A stretch of DNA of 64,000 nt from Clusia tigrina (lineage: Eukaryota > Arthropoda > Insecta > Diptera > Clusiidae): NCBI GenBank assembly GCA_920105625.2, contig OV050030.1, forward strand, positions 103,199,698 through 103,263,697, in the 5' to 3' direction. Below the pieces are notes generated by a model that was not told the DNA's origin, ran no database searches, and saw nothing but the letters and a program-made list of their open reading frames with translations. Both the position numbers and the translations under genes were made by a program. This document shows positions 6,660-19,705 of this stretch, piece after piece. Within the stretch, counting starts at the first letter, position 1, and each line of letters opens with the position of its first letter.

Positions 6660-9600
6660 TATGCTACCCTTGACTCCAAAATGAAACACTGATAAAATTT
6701 CAAATGGCCCTAACTTCTATACGGTGCGTCCTACACTTATCAAAGTTTGCAACATTCAAATGCTTGTAACTTTTTACTTGAGCGTCATAAAACCTTGAAG
6801 TTTTGTGACAATAAAATACCCGTGCCTCTTGTCAATTTAAGCTATCGCTCATAGCTATGCTACCTTTGAGTCCCAAATCAAACATTGATAAAACTTCAAA
6901 TGGCCCTAATTTCTATACGGTGCGTCCTATACCTATCAAAGTTTGCAACATTCAAATGCTTGTAACTTTTTACTGGAGAGTCATAAAATCTTGAAATTTT
7001 GTGACAATTAAGTACTCATGCCTCTTGTCAATTTAAGCTATCGATAATAGTTATGCTACCCTTGAGTCCCAAATCAAACACTGATAAAACTTCAAATGGC
7101 CCTAACTTCTATTCTGGCGTCCTATACCTATCAAAGTTTGCAACAATCAAATGCTTGTAACTTTTTACTGGCGCATCATAAACCCTTGAAATTTTGGGAC
7201 AATGAACTTCTCGAGCCCCTTATCAATTTAAGATTTCGCTCATAGCTATGCTACCCTTGAGTCCCAAATCAAACACTGATAAAACTTCAAATGGCCCTAA
7301 CTTGTATAGTGTGCGTCCTATACCTATCAAAGTTTGCAACAATCAAATGCTTGTAACTTTTTACTGGCGCGTCATAAAACCTTGAAATTTTGGGACAACG
7401 AAGTTCTCGAGCCTCTTATCAATTTAAGCTCTCGCTCATAGCTATGCTACCCTTGAGTCCCAAATCAAACACTGATAAAACTTCAAATGGCCCTATCTTC
7501 TATAGTGTGCGTCCTATACCTATCAAAGTTTGCAACAATCAAATGCTTGCAACTTTTTCCTGGAGCGTCATTAAACCTTGAAATTTTGTGACAATAAAAT
7601 AAATGAGCATTTTGTCAATTTGAGCTATCGTTCATAGCAATGCTACCCTTGTCTACAAAATAAAACACTGATAATTCTTCAAATGGCCCTAACTTCTATA
7701 CAGTGCGTCCTACACCTATCAAAGTTTGCAACATTCAAATGCTTCTAACTTTTTACTGGAGCGTCATAAAACCTTGAAATTTTGTGACAATAAAGTACTC
7801 GTGCCTCTTGACAATTTAAGCTATCGCTCATAGATATGCTACCGTTGAGTACAAAATAAAACACTGATAAAGCTTCAAATGGCCCTAACTTCTATACAGT
7901 GCGTCCTACACCTATCAAAGTTTGCAACATTCAAATGCTTCTAACTTTTTACTGGAGCGTCATAAAACTTTGAAATTTTGTGATATTAAAGTACTCGTGC
8001 CTCTTGTCAATTTAATTTATCGCTCATATCAATGCTACCCTTGAGTCCCAAACCTAAGACAGATAAATCTTCAAATGGCCCTAACTTCCTATCAAAGTTT
8101 GCAACAATCAATTGCTTGCACCTTTTTACTGGAGCGTAATAAAATCTTGAAATTTTGTGACAATAAAGTACTCGAGCCTCTTATCACTTTAAGTTCTCGC
8201 TCATAGCTATGCTGCCCTTGAGACTAAAATAAAACACTGATAAAATTTCAAATGGCCCTACGGTGCGTCCTGTACCTACCAAAGTTTGCAACATTCAGAT
8301 GATTGTAACTTTTTACAGGAGGGTCATAAAATCTTGAAATTTTGTAACAATAAAGTACTCGTGAGTCTTGTCAATTTAAGCTAACGCTCGTAGCTATGCT
8401 ACCCTTGAATCCCAAATCAAATACTGATAAAACTTCAGATGGCCCGAACTTCTATTCTGGCGTCCTATACTTATCAAAGTTTGCAACAATCAATTGCTTG
8501 TAAGTTTTTACTGGCGCATCATAAACCCTTGCAATTTTGGGACTACGAAGTTCTCGAGCCTCTTATCAATTTAAGCTATCGCTCATAGCTATGCTACCCT
8601 TGACTCCAAAATGAAACACTGATAAAATTTCAAATGGCCCTAACTTCTATACGGTGCGTCCTACACTTATCAAAGTTTGCAACATCCAAATGCTTGTAAC
8701 TTTTTACTTGAGCGTCATAAAACCTTGAAGTTTTGTGACAATAAAATACCCGTGCCTCTTGTCAATTTAAGCTATCGCTCATAGCTATGCTACCTTTGAG
8801 TCCCAAATCAAACATTGATAAAACTTCAAATGGCCCTAATTTCTATACGGTGCGTCCTATACCTATCAAAGTTTGCAACATTCAAATGCTTGTAACTTTT
8901 TACTGGAGAGTCATAAAATCTTGAAATTTTGTGACAATTAAGTACTCATGCCTCTTGTCAATTTAAGCTGTCGATAATAGTTATGCTACCCTTGAGTCCC
9001 AAATCAAACACTGATAAAACTTCAAATGGCCCTAACTTCTATTCTGGCGTCCTATACCTATCAAAGTTTGCAACAATCAAATGCTTGTAACTTTTTACTG
9101 GCGCATCATAAACCCTTGAAATTTTGGGACAATGAACTTCTCGAGCCCCTTATCAATTTAAGATTTCGCTCATAGCTATGCTACCCTTGAGTCCCAAATC
9201 AAACACTGATAAAACTTCAAATGGCCCTAACTTGTATAGTGTGCGTCCTATACCTATCAAAGTTTGCAACAATCAAATGCTTGTAACTTTTTACTGGCGC
9301 GTCATAAAACCTTGAAATTTTGGGACAACGAAGTTCTCGAGCCTCTTATCAATTTAAGCTCTCGCTCATAGCTATGCTACCCTTGAGTCCCAAATCAAAC
9401 ACTGATAAAACTTCAAATGGCCCTATCTTCTATAGTGTGCGTCCTATACCTATCAAAGTTTGCAACAATCAAATGCTTGCAACTTTTTCCTGGAGCGTCA
9501 TTAAACCTTGAAATTTTGTGACAATAAAATAAATGAGCATTTTGTCAATTTGAGCTATCGTTCATAGCAATGCTACCCTTGTCTACAAAATAAAACACTG

Positions 9601-10528
9601 ATAATTCTTCAAATGGCCCTAACTTCTATTCAGTGCGTCCTACACCTATCAAAGTTTGCAACATTCAAATGCTTCTAACTTTTTACTGGAGCGTCATAAA
9701 ACCTTGAAATTTTGTGACAATAAAGTACTCGTGCCTCTTGACAATTTAAGCTATCGCTCATAGATATGCTACCGTTGAGTACAAAATAAAACACTGATAA
9801 AACTTCAAATGGCCCTAACTTCTATACAGTGCGTCCTACACCTATCATAGTTTGCAACATTCAAATGCTTCTAACTTTTTACTGGAGCGTCATAAAACTT
9901 TGAAATTTTGTGATATTAAAGTACTCGTGCCTCTTGTCAATTTAATTTATCGCTCATATCAATGCTACCCTTGAGTCCCAAACCTAAGACAGATAAATCT
10001 TCAAATGGCCCTAACTTCCTATCAAAGTTTGCAACAATCAACTGCTTGTAACTTTTTACTGGAGCGTAATAAAATCTTGAAATTTTGTGACAATAAAGTA
10101 CTCGAGCCTCTTATCACTTTAAGTTCTCGCTCATAGCTATGCTGCCCTTGAGACTAAAATAAAACACTGATAAAATTTCAAATGGCCCTACGGTGCGTCC
10201 TGTACCTACCAAAGTTTGCAACATTTAGATGATTGTAACTTTTTACAGGAGGGTCATAAAATCTTGAAATTTTGTAACAATAAAGTACTCGTGAGTCTTG
10301 TCAATTTAAGCTAACGCTCGTAGCTATGCTACCCTTGAATCCCAAATCAAATACTGATAAAACTTCAGATGGCCCGAACTTCTATTCTGGCGTCCTATAC
10401 TTATCAAAGTTTGCAACAATCAATTGCTTGTAAGTTTTTACTGGCGCATCATAAACCCTTGCAATTTTGGGACTACGAAGTTCTCGAGCCTCTTATCAAT
10501 TTAAGCTATCGCTCATAGCTATGCTACC
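6660..10528 (+). repeat. 1930-bp tandem duplication in satellite
   Basis: Positions 6660-8590 repeat as 8590-10528 with a constant offset of 1930 bp and only scattered single-base differences. Shared rare features include TTACTTGAGCG with GAAGTTTTG, the monomer with AAATAAATGAGCATTTTG (7600 and 9530) and the short GGCCCTACGGTGCGTCCTGT join (8255 and 10186). Identity breaks after 10528 (GCTACCGTTGAG). The unit is about ten monomers minus small deletions. Confidence 0.85.
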
Positions 10529-12182
10529 GTTGAGTCCCAAATCAAATATTGATAAAACTTCAAATGGCCCTAACGTCTATACGGTGCGTCCTACACTTCT
10601 CAAAGTTTGCTACATTCAAATGCTTGTAACTTTTTACTGGAGCGTCATTAAACCTTGAAATTTTGTGACAATAAAGTAAATGAGCATCTTGTCAATTTGA
10701 GCTATCGTTCAAAGCAATGCTACCCTTGTCTACAAAATAAAACACTGATAATTCTTCAAATGGCCCTAACTTCTATACGGTGCGTCCTATACCTATCAAA
10801 GTTTGCAACATTCAAATGCTTGTAACTTTTTACTGGAGCGTCATAAAATCTCGAAATTTCGTGACAATAAAGTACTCGTGCCTCTTGTCAATTAAAGTTA
10901 TAGCTCATAGCTATGCTACCCTTGAGTCCTCGTGCCTTTTGTTAAGCTATCGCTTATAGCTATACTACCCTTGACTCCAAAATCAAACACTGATAAAACT
11001 TCAAATGGCCCTAACTTCTATACGGTGCGTTCTACACTTATCAAAGTTTGCATTATTCAAATGCTTGTAACTTTTTACTGGAGCGTCTTAAAACCTTGAA
11101 ATTTTGTGACAATAAAAAACGCGTGCCTCTTGTCAACTTAAGCTATAGCTCATAGCTATGCTACCTTTGAGTCCCAAATCAAACATTGATAAAACTTCAA
11201 ATGGCCCTAACTTCTATACGGTGCGTCCTATACCTATCAAAGTTTGCAACATTCAAATGCTTGCAACTTTTTACTGGAGCGTCATAAAACCTCGAAATTT
11301 TGTGACAATAAAATACTCGTGCCTCTTGTCAATTTAAGCTATCGCTCATAGCTATGCTTCCCTTGAGTCCCAAAACAAACACTAATGAAACTTCTAATGG
11401 CCCTAACTTATCTACGGTGCATCCTATACCTATCAAAGTTTTCAACATTCAAATGGTTGTAACTTTTTACTGGAGCGTCATAAAACCTTGAAATTTTTGT
11501 GAAAATAAAGTACTCGTGCCTCTTGTCAATTAAACTTATCGCTCATAACTATGCTACCCTTGAGTCCCAAATCAAACACTGGCAAAACTTCAAATGGCCC
11601 TAACTTCTATACGGTGCGTCCTATACCTATCAAAGTTTGCAACATTCAAAAGCTTGTAACTTTTTACTGGAGCGTCATAAAATCTTGAAATTTTGTGACA
11701 ATAAAGTACTCGTGCCTCTCGTCAATTAAAGTTATCGCTCATAGCTATGCTACCCTTGAGTCCTCGTGCCTTTTGTTAAGCTATTGCTCATAGCTATACT
11801 ACCCTTGACTCCAAAATCAAACACTGATAAAACTTCAAATGGCCCTAACTTCTATACGGTGCGTCCTACACTTATCAAAGTTTGCAACATTCAAATGCTT
11901 GTAACTTTTTACTGGAGTGTCTTAAAACCTTGAAATTTTGTGACAATAAAATACGCGTGCCTCTTGTCAATTTAAGCTATAGCTCATAGCTATACTACCT
12001 TTGAGTCCCAAATCAAACATTGATAAAGCTTCAAATGGGCCTAACTTGTATAGTGTGCGTCCTATACCTATCAAAGTTTGCAACAATCAAATGCTTGCAA
12101 CTTTTTACTGGAGCGTCATAAAACCTTGAAATTTTGTGACAATAAAATACTCGTGCCTCTTGTCAATTTAAGCTATAGCTCA
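10529..12182 (+). repeat. satellite between two duplication blocks
   Basis: About eight monomers. Two carry the 49-bp internal duplication (near 10920-10980 and 11755-11815), each giving a 245-bp monomer. The two dup-bearing stretches resemble each other. Confidence 0.8.
10816..11061 (+). repeat. example of 245-bp long monomer (49-bp internal duplication)
   Basis: After CCCTTGAGTCC the sequence does not continue to CAAATCAAACAC but returns to TCGTGCCTTTTGTTAAGCTA and runs again through the dyad region to CCCTTGACTCC. The extra piece is 49 bp; relative to its source it lacks CAAT. The distance between equivalent points is 245 bp here and at 11650-11895. The same breakpoint recurs at least 25 times between 6.2 and 50.2 kb. 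Confidence 0.85.
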
Positions 12183-14988
12183 TAGCTATGCTACCTTTGC
12201 GTCAAAAATCAAACATTGATAAAACTTCAAATGGCCCTAACTTCTATACGGTGCGTCCTATACCTATCAAAGTTTGCAACATTCAAATGCTTGTAACTTT
12301 TTACTGGAGCGTAATAAAATCTTGAAATTTCGTGACAATAAAGTACTCGTGCCTCTTGTCAATTTAAGCTATCGAGACCCAAATCTAACACTGATAAAAC
12401 TTCAAATAGCCCTAACTTCTATACGATGCGTCCTATACCTATCAAAGTTTGCAACAATCAAATGCTTGCAACTTTTTACTGGAGCGTCATAAAACCTTGA
12501 AATTTTGTGACAATAAAGTACTCGTGCCTCTTGTCAATTTAAGCTATCGCTCATAGCTATACTTCCCTTGAGTCCCAAAACAAACACTGATAAAACTTCT
12601 AATGGCCCTAACATATCTACGGTGCATCCTATACCTATCAAAGTTTGCAACAATCAAATGCTTGCAATGTTTTACTGGAGCGTCATAAAACCTTGAAATT
12701 TTGTGACAATAAAGTACTCGTGCTTCTTGTCAATTTAAGCTATCGCTCATAGTTATGCTTCCCTTGAGTCCCAAAACAAACACTGATAAAACTTCTAATG
12801 GCCCTAACTTATCTACGGTGCATCCTATACCTATCAAAGTTTGCAACATTCAAAAGCTTGTAACTTTTTACTGGAGCGTCATAAAATCTTTAAATTTTGT
12901 GACAATAAAGTTCTCGTTCCTCTTGTCAATTTAAGCTATCGCTCATAGCTATGCTTCCCTTGAGTCCCAAAACAAACACTGGTAAAACTTCTAATGGCCC
13001 TAACTTATCTACGGTGCATCCTATACCTTTCAAAGTTTGCAACAATCAAATGCTTGTAACTTTTTACTGGAGCGTCATAAAACCTTGAAATTTTGTGAAA
13101 ATAAAGTACTCGTGCCTCTTGTCAATTAAACTTATCGCTCATAGCTATGCTTCCCTTGAGTCCCAAAACAAAAACACTGACAAAACTTCAAATGGCCTTA
13201 ACTTCTAAACGGTGCGTCCTATATCTATCAAAGTTTGCAACATTCAAAAGCTTGTAACTTTTTACTGGAGCGTCATAAAATCTTGAAATTTTGTGACAAT
13301 AAAGTACTCGTGCCTCTCGTTAATTAAAGTTATCGCTCATAGCTATGCTACCCTTGAGTCCTCGTGCCTTTTGTTAAGCTATTGGGTCATAGCTATACTA
13401 CCCTTGACTCCAAAATCAAACACTGATAAAACTTCAAATGGCCCTAACTTCTATACGGTGCGTCCTACACTTATCAAAGTTTGCAACATTCAAATGCTTG
13501 TAACTTTTTACTGGAGCGTCTTAAAACCTTGAAATTTTGTGACAATAAAATACGCGTGCCTCTTGTCAATTTAAGCTATAGCTCATAGCTATGCTACCTT
13601 TGCGTCAAAAATCAAACATTGATAAAACTTCAAATGGCCCTAACTTCTATACGGTGCGTCCTATACCTATCAAAGTTTGCAACATTCAAATGCTTGTAAC
13701 TTTTTACTGGAGCGTAATAAAATCTTGAAATTTCGTGACAATAAAGTACTCGTGCCTCTTGTCAATTTAAGCTATCGAGACCCAAATCTAACACTGATAA
13801 AACTTCAAATAGCCCTAACTTCTATGCGATGCGTCCTATACCCATCAAAGTTTGCAACAATCAAATGCTTGCAACTTTTTACTGGAGCGTCATAAAACCT
13901 TGAAATTTTGTGACAATAAAGTACTCGTGCCTCTTGTCAATTTAAGCTATCGCTCATAGCTATACTTCCCTTGAGTCCCAAAACAAACACTGATAAAACT
14001 TCTAATGGCCCTAACATATCTACGGTGCATCCTATACCTATCAAAGTTTGCAACAATCAAATGCTTGCAATGTTTTACTGGAGCGTCATAAAACCTTGAA
14101 ATTTTGTGACAATAAAGTACTCGTGCTTCTTGTCAATTTAAGCTATCGCTCATAGTTATGCTTCCCTTGAGTCCCAAAACAAACACTGATAAAACTTCTA
14201 ATGGCCCTAACTTATCTACGGTGCATCCTATACCTATCAAAGTTTGCAACATTCAAAAGCTTGTAACTTTTTACTGGAGCGTCATAAAATCTTTAAATTT
14301 TGTGACAATAAAGTTCTCGTTCCTCTTGTCAATTTAAGCTATCGCTCATAGCTATGCTTCCCTTGAGTCCCAAAACAAACACTGGTAAAACTTCTAATGG
14401 CCCTAACTTATCTACGGTGCATCCTATACCTTTCAAAGTTTGCAACAATCAAATGCTTGTAACTTTTTACTGGAGCGTCATAAAACCTTGAAATTTTGTG
14501 AAAATAAAGTACTCGTGCCTCTTGTCAATTAAACTTATCGCTCATAGCTATGCTTCCCTTGAGTCCCAAAACAAAAACACTGACAAAACTTCAAATGGCC
14601 CTAACTTCTAAACGGTGCGTCCTATATCTATCAAAGTTTGCAACATTCAAAAGCTTGTAACTTTTTACTGGAGCGTCATAAAATCTTGAAATTTTGTGAC
14701 AATAAAGTACTCGTGCCTCTCGTTAATTAAAGTTATCGCTCATAGTTATGCTACCCTTGAGTCCTCGTGCCTTTTGTTAAGCTATTGGGTCATAGCTATA
14801 CTACCCTTGACTCCAAAATCAAACACTGATAAAACTTCAAATGGCCCTAACTTCTATACGGTGCGTCCTACACTTATCAAAGTTTGCAACATTCAAATGC
14901 TTGTAACTTTTTACTGGAGCGTCTTAAAACCTTGAAATTTTGTGACAATAAAATACGCGTGCCTCTTGTCAATTTAAGCTATAGCTCA
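12183..14988 (+). repeat. 1403-bp tandem duplication in satellite
   Basis: Copy one (12183-13585) and copy two (13586-14988) are nearly identical. Both start at the rare CTACCTTTGCGTCAAAAATC and share a deletion join (CTATCGAGACCCAAATC, 12368 and 13771) and a 49-bp-duplication monomer with CTATTGGGTCATAGC (13379 and 14782). The unit is about seven monomers. After 14988 the sequence returns to CTTTGAGTCCC and identity ends. Confidence 0.87.
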
Positions 14989-17900
14989 TAGCTATGCTAC
15001 CTTTGAGTCCCAAATCAAACATTGATAAAACTTCAAATGGGCCTAACTTGTATAGTGTGCGTCCTATGCCTATCAAAGTTTGCAACAATCAAATGCTCGC
15101 AACTTTTTACTGGAGCGTCATAAAACCTTGAAATTTTGTGACAATAAAGTACTCGTGCCTCTTGTCAATTTAAGCTATCGCTCATAGCTATGCTTCCCTT
15201 GAGTCCCAAAACAAACACTGATAAAACTTCTAATGGCCCTAACTTATCTACGGTGCATCCTATACCTATCAAAGTTTGCAACAATCAAATGCTTGTAACT
15301 TTTTACAGGAGCGTCATAAAACCTTGAAATTTTGTGACAATAAAGTACTTGTGCCTCTTGTTAATTTAAGCTATCGCTCATAGCTATGCTTCCCTTGAGT
15401 CCCAAAACAAACACTGATAAAACTTCTAATGGCCCTAACTTATCTACGGTGCATCCTATAAATATCAAAGTTTGCAACATTCAAAAGCTTGTAACTTTTT
15501 ACTGGAGCGTCATAAAATCTTGAAATTTCGTGACAATAGAGTAATCGTGCCTCTTGTCAATTTAAGTTATCGAGTCCCAAATCAAACACTGATAAAACTT
15601 CAAATGGCCCGAACTTCTATACGATGCGTCCTATACCTATCAAAGTTAGCAACAATCAAATGCTTGTAAGTTACTGGCGCGTCATAAAAACTTGAAATTT
15701 TGGGACAACGAAGTTCTCGAGCCTCTTATCACTTTAAGCTTTCGCTCATAGCTATGCTACCCTTGGGTCCCAAATCAAACACTGATAAAACTTCAAATGG
15801 CCCTAACTTCTATAGTGTGCGTCCTATACCTATCAAAGTTTGCAACAATCAAATGCTTGCAACTTTTTACTGGAGCGTCATAAAACCCTGAAATTTTGTG
15901 ACAATAAAGTACTCGTGCCTCTTGTCAATTTAAGCTATCGCTCATAGCTATGCTTCCCTTGAGTCCCAAAACAAACACTGGTAAAACTTGTAATGGCCCT
16001 AACTTATCTACGGTTCATCCTATACCTATCAAAGTTTGCAACAATAAAATGCTTGTGACTTTTTACTGGAGCGTCATAAAACCTTGAAACTTTGTGACAA
16101 TAAAGTACTCGTGCCTCTTGTCAATTTAGATTATCGCTAATAGCTATGCTATCCTTGAGTCCTCGTGCCTCTTGTTACGCTATCGCTCATAGCTATGCTA
16201 CCCTTGACTCCAAAATCACACACTGATAAAACTTCAAATGGCCCTAACTTCTATACGGTGCGTCCTATACCTATCAAAGTTTGCAACAATCAAATGCTTG
16301 TAACTTTTTACTGGAGCGTCATAAGACCTTGAACTTTTGTGACAATAAAGTACTCGTGCCTCTTATCAATTAAAGTTATCGCTCATAGCTATGCTACCCT
16401 TGACTCCAAAATAAAACACTGATAAAACTTCAAATGGCCCTAATTTCTGTGCGGTGCGTCCTACACTTATCAAAGTTTGCAACATTCAAATGCTTGTAAC
16501 TTTTTACTTGACCGTCAGAAAATCTTGAAATTTTGTGACAATAAAATACGAGTGGCTCTTGTCAATTTAAGCTATCGCTCATAGCTATACTACCCTTGAC
16601 TCCAAAATCAAACACTAATAAAACTTCAAATGGCCCTAACTTCTATACGGTGCGTCCTACACTTATCAAAGTTTGCAACATTCAAATGCTTGTAACTTTT
16701 TACTGGAGAGTCATAAAATCTTGAAATTTTGTGTCAATTAAGTACTCATGCCTTTTGTCAATTTAAGCTATCGATAATAGTTATGCTACCCTTGAGTCTC
16801 AAATCAAACACTGATAAAACTTCAAATGGCCCTAACTTCTATTCTGGCGTCTTATACCTATCAAAGTTTGCAACAATCAAATGCTTGTAACTTTTTACTG
16901 GCGCATCATAAACCCTTGAAATTTTGGGACAATGAACTTCTCGAGCCTCTTTTCAATTAAAGTTATCGCTCATAGCTATACTACCCTTGACTCCAAAATC
17001 AAACACTGATAAAACTTCAAATGGCCCTAACTTCTATACGGTGCGTCCTACACTTATCAAAGTTTGCAACATTCAAATGCTTGCAACTTTTTACTGGAGC
17101 GTCATAAAACCTTGAAATTTTGTGACAATCAAGTACTCGTGCCTCTTGACATTTTAAGCTATCTCTCATTGATATGCTACCGTTGAGTACAAAATAAAAC
17201 ACTGATAAAACTTCAAATGGCCCTAACTTCTATACAGTGCGTCCTACACCTATCAAAGTTTGCAACATTCAAATGCTTGTAACTTTTTACTGTAGCGTCA
17301 TAAAACCTTGAAATTTTGTGACATTAAAGTACACGTGCCTCTTGTCAATTTAAGTTATCGCTCATAACTATGCTACCCTTGAGTCCCAAACCTAACACAG
17401 AGAAATCTTCAAATGGCCCTAACGGTGCGTTCTATACCTATCAAAGTTTGCAACAATCAAATGCTTGCAACTTTTTACTGGAGCTTCATTAAACCTTGAA
17501 ATTTTGTGACAATAAAGTAAATGAGCATCTTGTCAAATTGAGCTATCGTTCATAGCAATGCTACCCTTGTCTACAAAATAAGACACTGATAATACTTCAA
17601 ATGGCGCTAACTTTTATACGGTGCGTCCTATACTTATCAAAGTTTGCAACATTCAAATGCATGTAACTTTTTACTGGAGCGTCATAAAACCTTGAAATTT
17701 TGTAACAATAAAGTACTTGAGCCTCTTATCAATTAAAGCGATCGCTCATAGATATGCTACACTTGAGTCCTAAAACAAACAATGATAAAACTTCAAATGG
17801 CCCTAGTTCTATATGGTGCGTTCTACACCTATCAAAGTTTGCAACAGTCACATGCTTGCAACTTTTTACTGGAGCGTCATAAAATCCTGAAATTTTGTGA

Positions 17901-18291
17901 CAATAAAGTACTCGGGCCTCTTGTCTATTTAAGCTATCGCTAATAGCTATGCTACCCTTGAGTCCTCGTGCCCCTTGTTAAGCTATCGCTCATAGCTATG
18001 CTACCCTTGAGTCCCAAATCAAACACTGATAAAACTTCAAATGGCCCTAACTTGTATAGTGTGCGTCCTATACTTATCAAAGTTTGCAACAATCAAATGC
18101 TTGCAACTTTTTACTGGAGCGTCATAAAACCTTGAAATTTTTGACAATAAAGTACTCGTGCCTCTTGTCAATTTAAGCTATCGCTCATAGCTATGCTTCC
18201 CTTGAGTCCCAAAACAAACACTGGTAAAACTTCTAATGGCCCTAGCTTATCTACGGTGCATCCTATACCTATCAAAGTTTGCAACAATCAA

Positions 18292-18386
18292 ATGCTTGTA
18301 ACTTTTTACTGGAGCGTCATAAGACCTTGAAATTTTGTAATAATAAAGTACTCGTGCTACACCTATCAAAGTTTGCAACATTCAAA
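18292..18386 (+). repeat. 94-bp short monomer
   Basis: TACTCGTGC is joined straight to TACACCTATCAAAG, removing 102 bp of the monomer. Equivalent points are 94 bp apart. Confidence 0.85.
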
Positions 18387-19610
18387 TGCTTGTAACTTTT
18401 TACTGGAGCGTAATAAAATCTTGAAATTTTGTGACAATAAAGTACTCGTGCCTCTTTTCAATTAATGTTATCGCTCATAGCTATGCGATCCTTGAGTTCT
18501 CGTGCCTCTTGTTACGCTATCGCTAATAGCTATGCTACCCTTGAGTCCCAAATCAAACACTGATAAAACTTCAAATGGCCCTAACTTCTATACGGTGCGT
18601 CCTACACTTATCAAAGTTTGCAACATTCAAATGCTTGTAACTTTTTACTTGACCGTCATAAAATCTTGAAATTTTGTGACAATAAAATACGAGTGGCTCT
18701 TGTCAATTTAAGCTATCGCTAATAGCTATACTACCCTTGAGCCCCAAATCAAACATTGATAAAACTTCAAATGGTCCTAACTTATCTACGGTGCATCCTA
18801 TACCTATCAAAGTTTGCAACAATCAAATGCTTGTAACTTTTTACTGGAGCGTCATAAGACCTTGAAATTTTGTGACAATAAAGTACTCGTGCCTCTTATC
18901 ACTTAAAGTTATCCCTCATAGCTATGCTACCCTTGACTCCAAAATAAAACACTGATAAAACTTCAAATGGCCCTAATTTCTGTACGGTGCGTCCTACACT
19001 TATCAAAGTTTGCAACATTCAAATTCTTGTAACTTTTTACTTGACAGTCATAAAATCTTGAAATTTTGTGACAATAAAATACGAGTGGCTCTTATCAATT
19101 TAAGCTATCGCTCATAGCCATACTACCCTTGAGTCCCAAATCAAACATTGATAAAACTTCAAATGGCCCTAATTTCTATACGGTGCGTCCTACACCTATC
19201 AAAGTTTGCAACATTCAAATGCTTATAACTTTTTACTTGAGCGTCATAAAACCTTGAAATTTTGTGACAATAAAGTACTCGTGAGTCTTGTCAATTTAAG
19301 CTAACGCTCGTAGCTATGCTACCCTTGAATCCCAAATCAAATACTGATAAAACTTCAGATGGCCCGAACTTCTATACTGTGCGTACTATACCTATCAAAG
19401 TTTGCAACAATCATATGCTTGCAACTTCTTACTGGAGCGTCATAAAACCTTGAAATTTTGTGACAATTAAGTAATTGAGCATCTTGTCAATTTAAGCTAT
19501 CGCTCATAGCAATGCTATTCTTGTCTCCAAAATAAAACATTGATAAAACTTCGAAGGGCCCTAACTTCTATACGGTGCTTCGTATGCCTATCAAAGTTTG
19601 CAACATTCAA

Positions 19611-19705
19611 ATGCTTGTAACTCTTTACTGGGGCGTCATAAGACCTTGAAATTTTGTAATAATAAAGTACTCGTGCTACACCTATCAAAGTTTGCAACAT
19701 TCAAA
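19611..19705 (+). repeat. 94-bp short monomer
   Basis: Same deletion join as at 18292, again exactly 94 bp between equivalent ATGCTTGTAA positions. Confidence 0.85.
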
